Notes under the pieces: generated by a model
What the model was told of the DNA's origin: nothing
Seen by the model: only the letters and a program-made list of their open reading frames with translations
Databases searched by the model: none
Shown here: piece by piece, positions 27,250 through 36,334 of the stretch
Position numbering within the stretch: the stretch's first letter is position 1
Layout of the letters: each line of letters starts with the position of its first letter
Translations under genes and position numbers: made by a program
From: CAZCTO01 sp964501725
Lineage (GTDB): Bacteria; Bacillota; Clostridia; Saccharofermentanales; Saccharofermentanaceae
Assembly: GCA_964501725.1 (NCBI GenBank)
Contig: CAZCTO010000004.1
Location: 1-64,000 of the forward strand
Reading direction: 5' to 3'
DNA length: 64,000 nt

Positions 27250-28613
27250 ATAACAAAATGCTCCCAGTTATAGTCTCTCGATTTGATTATTAAATAAACC
27301 ACTAAAATAAACGCAATAAGTGTATCATATAAACTAAACAAGTTATTATTAGCTGATATGTAAAACATAAACTGTGCATAAAGCACTACTGCAAGAAGCC
27401 CAAAAACGTTATTTTCTTGAAGGAATAGTCTCCAGCATGAACCAAAGTAAAGAAATAACACAAACAAGAACACGGGCAACAAATACAAGGTGAAATCATT
27501 CGCCAGCCACAAATATGCCGTGTGCCATTGTATGTCATAATGCCAACCTTGAGTTTCATATAGTCTCATTTGATATGTCTCGTTGAACATGTTAATTCCC
27601 GTGAGTTCATAAAAATTGCTCATTACAAATCTAGAATTTCCAAGGAAAAACGTCGGACTCCAGGGAAGAGAAATTGACATTTCTAAAGCACAATATCCTT
27701 GTGTCAAGTAATGATCCGCAACAGCAAGAGTCGGGTGAAATGATTTAGGGGTTAGGACATTGAAAATACTATTATCATTATATGTAATATTAGTTTTACC
27801 AATATATTTTGCACTATAATCTGTGCCAACACGTGAGGACATAGCAAATCCAAATATTCCAATGATAATAAGTACTATAAGCACCGCTACAAGCAAGGTT
27901 TTCAGCTTGCCGCTAACATTCTTAACACCTTCTCGATTCGCTTTATGTTTTCTATACGCTGTTACAAACGCCAAAGAAACAGCCAAATAAAATATTTGTC
28001 CGATTATTCCGGAATTTGTTGCTGTAATTACGAACTGAACACAGTAAACAACCCAATAAAAAATCGCAAATACTCTATGACTCTTTCTCAGTTTTTTCCA
28101 TAATATAATAACCATAGGTGTGTAGCACCAAGAAAACCCACTTGTTAACACACTGAACAAATTTACAAGTCGCCATACACCTATAACAGAATTACCTGCA
28201 GTATGACTATACATGTATGCTTGGTTAACATCCGAAACCGAAAATTGTATTTTCGAAAGAATCGTAGAAAGACTCAGTCCTTCATATAGACCTGTATAAA
28301 TAATAAATCTTGGAACTAAGAAAACAACAGCAACCCAAAAACATAGTTTGTAGAACTTCCAAACCATTATACTGGCATCTTCCTTAAAGCTGTTAGATAT
28401 TTGGTTCTTCACTCCCAACTTGAGTCGAACAACTTTTTTCGTTCCGTAAACAAATCCATAATACATTGCAGCGTTATATAAAATGAGAAGTAAAATGAGA
28501 ATAAATCTATTTGTATTGGGGTAAGTCCAGACTCCAAATAAATACATTACAATGATAAAAATTGAATATATTATTCCCCACTTAATTGGGAATTTCATCC
28601 ATTTGTTTTGCAT
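27246..28613 (-). CDS. Wzy-like polysaccharide polymerase (multi-membrane-span protein)
   Basis: Protein of 455 residues with roughly ten to twelve membrane segments and a long outward loop in the C-terminal half (around ITYNDNSIFNVLTPKSFHPTL to NMFNETYQMRLYETQGWHYDIQWHT). This layout fits O-antigen-type polymerases, which share little sequence. Start at 28613 follows TAGGAGTAACAGA. Its position directly before a flippase supports the polymerase call, but the assignment rests on topology and context, not on a motif. Confidence 0.68.
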   Translation of the reverse strand: MQNKWMKFPIKWGIIYSIFIIVMYLFGVWTYPNTNRFILILLLILYNAAMYYGFVYGTKKVVRLKLGVKNQISNSFKEDASIMVWKFYKLCFWVAVVFLVPRFIIYTGLYEGLSLSTILSKIQFSVSDVNQAYMYSHTAGNSVIGVWRLVNLFSVLTSGFSWCYTPMVIILWKKLRKSHRVFAIFYWVVYCVQFVITATNSGIIGQIFYLAVSLAFVTAYRKHKANREGVKNVSGKLKTLLVAVLIVLIIIGIFGFAMSSRVGTDYSAKYIGKTNITYNDNSIFNVLTPKSFHPTLAVADHYLTQGYCALEMSISLPWSPTFFLGNSRFVMSNFYELTGINMFNETYQMRLYETQGWHYDIQWHTAYLWLANDFTLYLLPVFLFVLFLYFGSCWRLFLQENNVFGLLAVVLYAQFMFYISANNNLFSLYDTLIAFILVVYLIIKSRDYNWEHFVI

Positions 28614-28639
28614 TCTGTTACTCCTATTTTTTAAGCAAA

Positions 28640-29635
28640 TCAATAAAGTTTCTTGATGATTCTTCGCAAAATCGCTGCACATCCAATCGAAAATGTTCTT
28701 AGTATTGCTCGTACAAACAACCCTCGTCGTTTGTATTCATTCGGTACTGTTGAATAAATTGCTTTGAATTGATCTTTTTCTAACTTAGGCAATACACACA
28801 AAAGCGCTTGGGCAACCTTTGAAACATAAATACGTAAAAAATCAACATGCGGCACAAATTCGTCATTTAGAAAATTATACAAGTCAACAACTTTTTTGCA
28901 TTTCTCAAATGCACTATTACTTGAATTATAGTTCTTCGCTGTAACTTTGTTTTTTTGCACCCTATATGCTACACCGTTAATGTCCATGGAAAATATTGGT
29001 GACTTTTGAAGAATCAATAAGCATTCTGTTGAATCATCGATAAATGGACTTGCTTTTGGCACAAGTGAAAACAACTGTCGCCCTTCCTCCGTTAAGTAAA
29101 TATTTCGCATTAACATTCCATGTGTTCCTATGTTTGCGCCGTTTAAATACATCTTCATATTAATATATTTACCGCGATATTTCCTTTTAGGGTAAACCTT
29201 AAACGGCCTATCCGTACCATCATATATCCCCTCTACTGAGGTTACGGTGGCAAAAACATCCGGGTTTGCATCAAGAAAAGCGACTTGCTTTTGAATTTTC
29301 TCATCGCTTAACCAATAATCATCACCAGATAATGTTGCTATATACCTTCCCATACAATTGCATCTAATCTTATAGTTATTTGCTGATATTCCAAGATTCT
29401 TATCATTGAATAATAACTTAATCTTATCCGGATACTGTTGTTGATACCGTAGAAGTATATCTCTTGTACTATCTTGTGAGCAATCATCACCTATGACTAT
29501 CTCATAAGAATAATCTGTTATTTGAGCAAGGACACTCTCTATTGCTTGTGCAACGTATTTCTCATGAAAATAGGTCATCATAGCAACACTAACATCTAGT
29601 CGTGTATCTGTTTTTATTGCATCATTTCCTACCAT
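28640..29635 (-). CDS. Family 2 glycosyltransferase
   Basis: Protein of 331 residues with a clear GT-A domain: VSVAMMTYFHEKYVAQAIESVL, YEIVIGDDCSQDSTRDIL and ATLSGDDYWLSDEKIQKQVAFL, where GDDYW carries the metal-binding aspartates. The start is ATG 29635 with a modest purine-rich site. A 642-base non-coding gap lies upstream, so it may begin a transcription unit covering the AT-rich cassette down to the rml genes. Confidence 0.85.
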   Translation of the reverse strand: MVGNDAIKTDTRLDVSVAMMTYFHEKYVAQAIESVLAQITDYSYEIVIGDDCSQDSTRDILLRYQQQYPDKIKLLFNDKNLGISANNYKIRCNCMGRYIATLSGDDYWLSDEKIQKQVAFLDANPDVFATVTSVEGIYDGTDRPFKVYPKRKYRGKYINMKMYLNGANIGTHGMLMRNIYLTEEGRQLFSLVPKASPFIDDSTECLLILQKSPIFSMDINGVAYRVQKNKVTAKNYNSSNSAFEKCKKVVDLYNFLNDEFVPHVDFLRIYVSKVAQALLCVLPKLEKDQFKAIYSTVPNEYKRRGLFVRAILRTFSIGCAAILRRIIKKLY

Positions 29636-30277
29636 CTTCGAATCATCTTCTTTCTTTTGTAAATCAGATTATTGCTCAATATAATTGGTTAATTCTTGAT
29701 GTTCAGATATGCTATTATACATGCTCGCAATTCTCTCACTAACGGTCTTTTATATACGATACACTGAATTTCGATCATTTTTCGCCTCATGTACCATCAT
29801 ACCAAAGGTTTCTTCTATATTTTGGTTGAAAAATGTCCACTAAGTTGCCCGTCTTTGTATAATCACTAGTCGTTAATGTACTAATAAAGAGTTCAATAAA
29901 AGTGCACTAATTCAGTAATGCTAAAAAAGCACAGCGAAACCTGCAACAACTTGAGTCAGTTTATGTAAATGTGCTCTGAATACCTTAATGTCATTTTGTT
30001 TGCACAAATCCGCTTATGATTCATTTCCCCGAGTGTATTTTCGATTTTGTCGATATACACATTAAAGCGTAATTAATATATTCATCATACAACTTACTAT
30101 ATAACTAAATTTAGTAATAGCCGGATGTGCCTTTCTCCATCCCATATTGATACTTTCCCTTCCAACAGGCATCATTTGAATAAATACATAATCATTGTTA
30201 GTTTCACGTTGAAATTCGTCCGGTTATGAGTTTTTCTGGTGATTGTTATCATTTTAAACATTTACTTTTTCATAGAC
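29636..30277. other. AT-rich intergenic stretch without a recognisable gene
   Basis: 642 bases between two leftward glycosyltransferase genes. No frame with a family motif, no RNA gene and no complete insertion sequence was recognised. A TGTCCACT sequence near 29836 resembles one near 38878, a possible trace of a lost mobile element. A promoter for the gene at 28640-29635 is expected here but none stands out. Confidence 0.5.
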
Positions 30278-31441
30278 CTACCTTCTGTATACGTCAATGT
30301 ATTTCTCGATTGCAGCTTCGGCGGAATAATCTATATCTGTCATCTTGCATTCAATTTTTGATAGGATATTTTTTACAGATTCAACATCACCGACCTCAAT
30401 AATATTATTCGGAATAACACTTTCAACACTACCGCCCGTTCTATATGTTACTACTGGGGTTCCACATGCTTGTGCCTCCAAATTAACTGTTGGATAGTTA
30501 TCTTCGTATGTGAGATTTAAATAAACGTCTGCCGTTGAATACCACTGAGCTAATTCAGTAACACTGTTCGTGCGTTTGATTCCAATAATCTTTTGAGGAA
30601 GTTTCGTGATCTGTATAGAAGAAAGCCCAATTAGAACAATTTGATAAACTTCATCAATCATTGAGGATAGTTTTATAAAATCATTAAGGCCTTTCCTCTC
30701 ATCCCATACACTTGCAACACCAAGAATTATCTTCTTGCCTTCGAGACCATATCGTTCACACAGTTCGCTCTCTGTACGTTTGAATACATCCAAATCAATC
30801 CCGTTGTGAATCACTTCAACAGGATAATCCTTTAAGAAAGAATCCTTCAACAAACTGGAAAGCCAAAATGATGGCGTTACAATCATCAATTTAGGTACAC
30901 TGATAAATAATTGTTTTTTCTTTTCAAAATTCCAATAGGAATTATCTCTATACAACGATTTGGGATATTGTTTTTTCTGAACACAGCGAGTACAGTGTAC
31001 TTTCCATTGCACACACTTAATCGCAGTAAAGTGTGTGCAATGCCCGGTAAACGCCCAACAATCATGGAGCGTCCATATGATTTTTTTACCGCAATCTTTT
31101 AAGTAACGAAAAAGCACTTCTATATTAATATAATACCCGTGGATGTTATGGAGATGAATGACATCCGGATCAAATACTTTGACCCATTTGATAAACTTTT
31201 CTGTGGCTCTTTTCGATCCAAAACCATGATTGTCAAACAAACGAGACTGTATACCATGCATTTTAACATCAAAATCAGCCCCGATCCTTATTGCGTATTT
31301 TTTATATTTTTCCGGAACGGTTTCTCTGCCGTAGGCTATTTTGCATTCGTGCCCTTGTGCAGATAGGACATCAGCGATGTCTGTACATATTCGTCCGGTG
31401 CTTCGGATGCCGCAGACAGAATTGATTAGCAGTATTTTCAT
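30278..31441 (-). CDS. Family 4 (GT-B) glycosyltransferase
   Basis: Protein of 387 residues beginning MKILLINSVCGIRSTGRICTDIADVL, with HLHNIHGYYINIEVLFRYL and TLHDCWAFTGHCTHF in the acceptor half, and the donor half GKKIILGVASVWDERKGLNDF, IKRTNSVTELAQWYSTADVYLNLTYEDNYPTVNLEAQACGTPVVTYRTGG, including Glu in NLEAQACG. The HDCWAFTGHC pattern with later cysteines (CVQWKVHCTRC) is characteristic of one GT4 subgroup. Start at ATG 31441 matches family N-termini; its ribosome site (GAAGTG) is weak. Confidence 0.85.
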   Translation of the reverse strand: MKILLINSVCGIRSTGRICTDIADVLSAQGHECKIAYGRETVPEKYKKYAIRIGADFDVKMHGIQSRLFDNHGFGSKRATEKFIKWVKVFDPDVIHLHNIHGYYINIEVLFRYLKDCGKKIIWTLHDCWAFTGHCTHFTAIKCVQWKVHCTRCVQKKQYPKSLYRDNSYWNFEKKKQLFISVPKLMIVTPSFWLSSLLKDSFLKDYPVEVIHNGIDLDVFKRTESELCERYGLEGKKIILGVASVWDERKGLNDFIKLSSMIDEVYQIVLIGLSSIQITKLPQKIIGIKRTNSVTELAQWYSTADVYLNLTYEDNYPTVNLEAQACGTPVVTYRTGGSVESVIPNNIIEVGDVESVKNILSKIECKMTDIDYSAEAAIEKYIDVYRR

Positions 31442-31478
31442 TTTTTTCACTTCAGCTGGCGGATTGTTTTGGTTAAGT

Positions 31479-31754
31479 TCAGCGACAAACACTATTCCCC
31501 TCCCACACTCCACTAATCACCTCAACGTACTGACTTGTGCGTATATCCGTTGCGTATTTCCCCTTACATAGCTTTCGTGCGTTGGTTCCCTTTTTGTATC
31601 TTTCTGCATCGTCTTTCTGGGGTTGCCTGATGGGGAGAACCAAGCCAAAATCATTCGTCGCACCAAGACTAAAGACGGCATCTCTTACTACGAGTTCATT
31701 GGATAGATCTATTTCTTTATTCATAATACAAATAATCGACTTGTCTGATATCAT
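31479..31754 (-). CDS. Small hypothetical protein, doubtful
   Basis: An open frame of 91 codons in a gap between two glycosyltransferase genes. AGGAGG lies 11 bases before the ATG. The product is mostly hydrophilic, has no signal peptide or membrane segment, and I recognise no family. It may be a remnant of a larger gene, since it starts and ends in otherwise non-coding DNA. The rest of 31442-31899 shows nothing else. Confidence 0.3.
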   Translation of the reverse strand: MISDKSIICIMNKEIDLSNELVVRDAVFSLGATNDFGLVLPIRQPQKDDAERYKKGTNARKLCKGKYATDIRTSQYVEVISGVWEGNSVCR

Positions 31755-31899
31755 AAACTGTATGTCCTCCTGCGCTGGTTAAGCTGCTAGTCCTTCACCA
31801 AATGATTTGACAAAAACAACTCTAATGCTAATGGTATCCAGATACCCTGTTTCGTGCAGAAAGTCATTCAAATCCGCTTCTCCCCCAAACTATATCACA

Positions 31900-33129
31900 T
31901 TACTTGTTGTGCTTATCCAGCAGGTTTAAATACATATCCATAGTGTCCAGAAGTTTCTCTTTGCTAAAAAAAGCATCGTTATACTTTATCCCATTAGTGC
32001 CTAACTGTTTGAGATCATCTTTGCTTATTGCAGACATTTGGAGGATATGGTCCGCCAATTTTGAGGCATCACCCGGCTTACTACACAATCCAACTTGCGC
32101 GTCATCGATTAATCGTTTCGTTTCCCCCGCCGCCGCCGCAATGATTGGTAAGCCACAAGCCATATATGATTGGAGTTTTGCCGGTATGGTCATGGCGAAT
32201 AAAGGGTTTTCTGTCAGACATAAGAAAGCGGCATCACATGCTGATAAAAACTCCGGAATTCTTATTGCTTCTTGCCTGGGTATAAAGAGAAACCAATCAT
32301 TTATTTGTCTTAATCCAATTGACTTCATGAATTCATCCTTATATCTACCGTCTCCAACAATGATGAATCGTACCTGTGCTTCTGATTGTTTTCGAAGAAT
32401 CTCGGCAGTTTTAGGGAGAATGTCAAGCCCTTGTGCATAGCCGATATTGCCCGCGAAAATAATATTAAACACACCATCAGAAGGAATCTCAGGCACACTT
32501 GCATCTTTTTGAGGTTGATAGAAGTCTTCTGCAAATTGTGGCCAACACTCAATTTTCTCAAGTGGGACGCCGCGCGCTGCAATAGCATTCACAAAACTAT
32601 TGGATGTAGCAAAAATTTTCGTACAACACCTGTAAATTCTGTCGACCATTTTCCCGATTCTTTTTAATATAAATTTGTTTTTTATACCGGCAACGATTTC
32701 CACGTTTTCCGGCCATAGATCTTGAACATATATATAGCACGGTATCTTCCTTCTTTTCGCGTACCAGACGCCGGGAAGCGCTTGCGTCATGGGGGAAACT
32801 TCGAATATAAATACGAGGTCCGCTTTGATCCGTGTGAACGTTTTCCAGAAGAACCCGGAGATGACAAAAGATAGATAGTTGAGCCCCAACATGATTTTGC
32901 TTTTCCCTCTCGGAATGAGTGGAATGCGAATAATGTCAACGCCGTTATAGGTCTCCTTTCTCTTCTTAAATAGGCCGTAACCTTTGTAGTACTTTCCTTC
33001 GGGATAATTGGGGATCCCGGTGATTACGGTCACTTTATAACCGCGTTTCACCCATTCGGTACAGATGTCGTTGATCCGAAATTGCTCCGGGAAAAAATAC
33101 TGTGAGATAACCAAAATATGCTTTCCCAA
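31900..33129 (-). CDS. WbuB-like family 4 glycosyltransferase (candidate 6-deoxy-HexNAc transferase), TTG start
   Basis: Protein of 409 residues starting MGKHILVISQYFFPEQFRIN, with ITGIPNYPEGKYYKGYG, YVQDLWPENVEIVAG and the C-terminal PAKLQSYMACGLPIIAAAAGET. These are hallmark stretches of WbuB-type N-acetyl-L-fucosamine transferases. Start is TTG at 33127-33129, directly after the upstream stop (TAATTG) with AAGGAGGAG before it. It follows the second-step reductase and initiating transferase genes, so it may add the second sugar of a repeat unit. Confidence 0.85.
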   Translation of the reverse strand: MGKHILVISQYFFPEQFRINDICTEWVKRGYKVTVITGIPNYPEGKYYKGYGLFKKRKETYNGVDIIRIPLIPRGKSKIMLGLNYLSFVISGFFWKTFTRIKADLVFIFEVSPMTQALPGVWYAKRRKIPCYIYVQDLWPENVEIVAGIKNKFILKRIGKMVDRIYRCCTKIFATSNSFVNAIAARGVPLEKIECWPQFAEDFYQPQKDASVPEIPSDGVFNIIFAGNIGYAQGLDILPKTAEILRKQSEAQVRFIIVGDGRYKDEFMKSIGLRQINDWFLFIPRQEAIRIPEFLSACDAAFLCLTENPLFAMTIPAKLQSYMACGLPIIAAAAGETKRLIDDAQVGLCSKPGDASKLADHILQMSAISKDDLKQLGTNGIKYNDAFFSKEKLLDTMDMYLNLLDKHNK

Positions 33130-34011
33130 TTAGTTTAACTCCTCCTTGTCACTCTCCGTGGCAATAATGGAGTCATAAAAGTTCTGGATTTGATAATTGG
33201 AACTGTACTCGCTAAGGCTTTTTTCGAAAACCATATTCCCGAATGCCTTATTAACCATTCCTATGAAGTGGCCCGTTAGTCGAAGCGCAGGATTGAAGAA
33301 ACGAGTCAATCTGATCTTTCTGCCATGAGTGCGAGCGATGGCATCCACCATTTCGGATGTACTCACGTATTCTGCATTCTGCGGGAAAAACACGCCCTTC
33401 TCGTTGTTTGCAATCATTAGGCGAACAAATTCGCAGAGATTATCGATATGCAGCATGCTTCTCTCGTTGTGAATATTGGGGAAAATCGGCAGTTTTCGGG
33501 CGTATTTTGCAAGTGTAGGATAATTACCCTTCGAGCCCTTCCCGTAGATCATCGGCGGTCTTAGAATGACTGTCCCGAATGGGTCCGAATCCATTAGTCT
33601 TACTCCTTCTTCCGCCTGAAGTTTGCTCTCCCCGTAGAAATTTGACGGAGTAGGAATTGTAGCCTTTGTAATTATTTTCTCTTTTCCGATAGGGGCGCTG
33701 TCGCCGTAGACGATCGCGCTGCTCATAAAAACGAACTGCTTCACGCCTTCTGCCTTGGCCTTCTTCGCCGTTTCGATTGTAATATCCCTGTTTACGCGGA
33801 AATAGAGATCCTTCATTTTCGGATCGGAGGAGACATGCGCAATTCCCGCCACATGAAATATAGCATCGTAGCCGGCGAAGCTTTTGGCTTTCCAAGCGTC
33901 TCCGATCATGTCGAGGGTGTCGACGGAGTATTCTTCCGGCCACTGAGCGACCCATTTTTCAAATGAGGTGCCGATATAACTGTTCGCGCCGGTGATCAGG
34001 ATTTTTTTCAT
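33130..34011 (-). CDS. NAD-dependent epimerase/reductase, WbpV-like
   Basis: Extended SDR of 293 residues: MKKILITGANSYIGTSF nucleotide loop, FMSSAIVYGD with catalytic Ser, and NFYGESKLQAEEGV with Tyr-xxx-Lys, then ILRPPMIYGKG. The sequence resembles WbpV/WreQ-type 4-keto reductases that, after a WbpM-type dehydratase, form UDP-D-QuiNAc. Both a WbpM-like dehydratase (36335-38260) and a matching sugar-phosphate transferase (overlapping by ATGA) are present, so UDP-QuiNAc is a plausible first sugar; the exact substrate is inferred. Start at 34011 has an AGGGAAG site. Confidence 0.75.
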   Translation of the reverse strand: MKKILITGANSYIGTSFEKWVAQWPEEYSVDTLDMIGDAWKAKSFAGYDAIFHVAGIAHVSSDPKMKDLYFRVNRDITIETAKKAKAEGVKQFVFMSSAIVYGDSAPIGKEKIITKATIPTPSNFYGESKLQAEEGVRLMDSDPFGTVILRPPMIYGKGSKGNYPTLAKYARKLPIFPNIHNERSMLHIDNLCEFVRLMIANNEKGVFFPQNAEYVSTSEMVDAIARTHGRKIRLTRFFNPALRLTGHFIGMVNKAFGNMVFEKSLSEYSSNYQIQNFYDSIIATESDKEELN

Positions 34012-34646
34012 GAGTGTGCTTCCCTTTGATGAGGTTTTTCTTCCGCGGGATGTTCTGTTGCGCAGGCCCCGCCCTCGGTAACGCCTCGACTCGAGACAAC
34101 GGCAAGGATGGTGCAGAAGAAGCATTTAAGGTCCATGCGCACGCCGATTTTTCGGGCATACTCGCCGTCGAGGCGTGCTTTTTCTTCGATTGTTAGCGTG
34201 TCTCTCCCGTTAATCTGGGCCCAGCCCGAGAGGCCGGGAAGGACGTCGTTGGCGCCGTATTTATCGCGTTCCTCGATGAGGTCATGCTGATTCCATAGCG
34301 CGGGTCTCGGTCCGACGAAGCTCATGTGTCCGACCAGAATGTTCCAGAGCTGTGGAATCTCATCGAGACTGGTTTTACGGAGAAAGCCGCCTACTTTGGT
34401 GATGTAGCCGTTCGGGTTCTTGAGCAGATGGGTCGCGGTATCCTTGGGGGCATCTTTTTGCATCGTACGGAACTTGAGGATGGTGAAAAGCGACTTGTGT
34501 ATTCCCACTCTTGTCTGCCGGAAAAGCACACTTCCCTTGGATTCGAGCTTGATCGCAATACAAATGATCAGGATCAGCGGAGACAGCAGGATAAGGGCGA
34601 TAATCGAGGCAAGTATATCGATTATGCGCTTAAAAACGAAGTACAT
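34008..34646 (-). CDS. Undecaprenyl-phosphate sugar-1-phosphate transferase (first copy)
   Basis: Protein of 212 residues of the bacterial sugar transferase family: N-terminal hydrophobic hairpin (RIIDILASIIALILLSPLILIICIAI), LKFRTMQKDAP, the Asp-Glu pair in SLDEIPQLWNILVGHMSFVGPRPAL and PGLSGWAQINGRD. It starts repeat-unit synthesis on undecaprenyl phosphate. The start at 34646 follows AGGGGGCAGGAG. The tail after VVSSRG is poorly conserved. It overlaps the WbpV-like gene by 4 bases. A second initiating enzyme lies at 13913-14542. Confidence 0.88.
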   Translation of the reverse strand: MYFVFKRIIDILASIIALILLSPLILIICIAIKLESKGSVLFRQTRVGIHKSLFTILKFRTMQKDAPKDTATHLLKNPNGYITKVGGFLRKTSLDEIPQLWNILVGHMSFVGPRPALWNQHDLIEERDKYGANDVLPGLSGWAQINGRDTLTIEEKARLDGEYARKIGVRMDLKCFFCTILAVVSSRGVTEGGACATEHPAEEKPHQREAHS

Positions 34647-34715
34647 CTCCTGCCCCCTGCAAATTGATATGGACAAAAATGACGTTTTATGTCGCTACAA
34701 ATGATGTAAGAAAAT

Positions 34716-35564
34716 CTAGTCTTTCTTCTCTGTCAGCTTTGCTTCGCGGATGCTGGAATCGCTTCTATGGGGCCGTTGTGCGGGCTTCGGCGGATTAGGC
34801 ACCGGAGTTTCCATCTTCGGGGCCTCGGGCTTGGGTGCTTTGTGCGAGGTAGCGCGCTTGGCATTTTTACTGTTGGTGCCGTAACCGTAACCGTAACCGT
34901 ATCCGTATCCGTAGTTTACGCCCTTGACCTTCACATCGTTGAGAACGGCGCCGATAATGTTGGCGTTGGCTCTCTTGAGCGTTTCACTGGCGTGTGTCAA
35001 CGCTGTCCCGGTGGTCTTGCCACTGCGAACGACCAGAATGACCCCGTCAGCCATCGGAGAGATAATTTGCGAGTCCGGAACCAGAAGCACGGGGGGCGTG
35101 TCGAGCACAATATAGTCAAAGTTCTTGGCAAGATCTTCCATCGTGATCTTAAATCGGTCGGAGGTCAGGAACTTCGATGCGTTGACGGGCTTCCGTCCTG
35201 CCGTAATGATATACAGGTTCGGCACGGTCATCTTGATAATGAAGGGACGCCAGTCCGAACTCTGACTGATGATATCGCTCAGCCCGCGGGAGTTTACGTA
35301 ATTGAAAAGCAGATGAACGGTAGGATTGCGCATGTCAGCGTCCATAAGCAGTGTTTTTTTGCCGGATGCCGCCATCGCAACCGCGATGTTGGCGGCAATG
35401 GTCGTTTTCCCTTCATTCGGTAGTGAAGACGTAATGATAATGGTCCTCTGCTCGTTGCCGACAAAGGAGAAATCGATGTTCGCCTTCAGCTTTCCGAAAA
35501 CCGAACTGATTGCCAGATCCGACTTGCGCCCCGAAGAAGAAAGAATTGTCTCGTTGACCCCCAT
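34716..35564 (-). CDS. CpsD/CapB-type bacterial tyrosine kinase
   Basis: Cytoplasmic BY-kinase of 282 residues: Walker A SSLPNEGKTT (46-55), Walker A' LLMDADMR (72-79), Walker B IVLDTPP (152-158). The C-terminal tail holds six Tyr-Gly pairs (218-229), the likely autophosphorylation cluster, then a Pro/Lys-rich end. It pairs with the CpsC-like protein encoded just upstream and controls polymer length and export. Six hexamers CCGTAA/CCGTAT/CCGTAG at 34879-34914 encode the Tyr-Gly run and could vary in copy number. No phosphatase gene (CpsB/Wzb) is in the window. Confidence 0.92.
   Translation of the reverse strand: MGVNETILSSSGRKSDLAISSVFGKLKANIDFSFVGNEQRTIIITSSLPNEGKTTIAANIAVAMAASGKKTLLMDADMRNPTVHLLFNYVNSRGLSDIISQSSDWRPFIIKMTVPNLYIITAGRKPVNASKFLTSDRFKITMEDLAKNFDYIVLDTPPVLLVPDSQIISPMADGVILVVRSGKTTGTALTHASETLKRANANIIGAVLNDVKVKGVNYGYGYGYGYGYGTNSKNAKRATSHKAPKPEAPKMETPVPNPPKPAQRPHRSDSSIREAKLTEKKD
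34879..34914 (-). repeat. Hexanucleotide repeat encoding the Tyr-Gly tail of the kinase
   Basis: Six consecutive 6-bp units of CCGTAA, CCGTAT or CCGTAG (plus strand) encode (Tyr-Gly)6 on the minus strand. Because the unit is a multiple of three, gain or loss of copies would change the number of phosphorylatable tyrosines without a frameshift. Confidence 0.85.
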
Positions 35565-35572
35565 GTTCCCCC

Positions 35573-36247
35573 CTACTTCTGTTCCCGTGCGATTCTCGGC
35601 ACGGAAGCTAAGACCGGAATCCCGATCAGCTCAGTGATCTGCTCTTCTGACTTAATAGAGCGGTCCAAATATTCGATTAAAATGGCAATGCCGAAACCCA
35701 GCATTAATCCGACCAGAATGCCCAGTACGAGATTGCGCGGACGGTTCGGGGAGACGGGCGTCAACGGCAGAGGTGCCTCATCAATAATCTGGACATTGTC
35801 CATCTTCATGATCTCCTTGACCTCTCTCTGGAAAACGGCCGTGAGGGAATTGGCAATCGCCTGGGCGCGGTATGGATTCCCGTCGTTCACGGCGATGTGA
35901 ATAATCTCCGTATCTTTAGCGGCCGAGACGGTGATCATCTCGCTCAGCTGATTGTTGGTCAACGGAAGTCCGAGACCGGCAATGACTTGATCCAGCACGC
36001 GGTTGGTCTTGCATATTACGCTATAGGAGTTAACCAGCTTGACATTAAGCGTGTAATCGTTGTAGGTAAGCTGGTCCTGTGTCGTGTCGACGATCTTGTT
36101 GCTGACAATGATGGTGGTCCTTGCCTGATAAACATCTTTCATGACCAGCCAGGAGAACAGACCGGCAATCGTGCCCGCCACAACCGTAACTAAGATAATC
36201 AGCCACAGACGCTTGAAAATAATTGCAAAAAACTGTTCAAGTGTCAT
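35573..36247 (-). CDS. CpsC/CapA-type chain-length co-polymerase
   Basis: Protein of 224 residues with an N-terminal membrane segment (about 14-36), an extracytoplasmic Wzz-like domain, and a second membrane segment (LVLGILVGLMLGFGIAILIEYL, about 171-192) preceded by the PCP-family proline-rich PLPLTPVSPNRPR. The short cytoplasmic end (SIKSEEQITELIGIPVLASVP) is the part that activates the partner kinase. The kinase gene follows 8 bases later. It is the second gene of the locus after the dehydratase. Confidence 0.9.
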   Translation of the reverse strand: MTLEQFFAIIFKRLWLIILVTVVAGTIAGLFSWLVMKDVYQARTTIIVSNKIVDTTQDQLTYNDYTLNVKLVNSYSVICKTNRVLDQVIAGLGLPLTNNQLSEMITVSAAKDTEIIHIAVNDGNPYRAQAIANSLTAVFQREVKEIMKMDNVQIIDEAPLPLTPVSPNRPRNLVLGILVGLMLGFGIAILIEYLDRSIKSEEQITELIGIPVLASVPRIAREQK

Positions 36248-36334
36248 TCAGTTTCCCCCATAGTAATGTCCTTTTTTTCATACTACACAACACGCGGCCA
36301 TAAAACAAGCAGAGTCGGCTGACGCCGTCCCGGA

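Noticed and set aside
31479..31754. Transposase fragment
   Set aside because: The 91-residue product shows no DDE, HTH or other transposase pattern. It is kept only as a low-confidence hypothetical gene.
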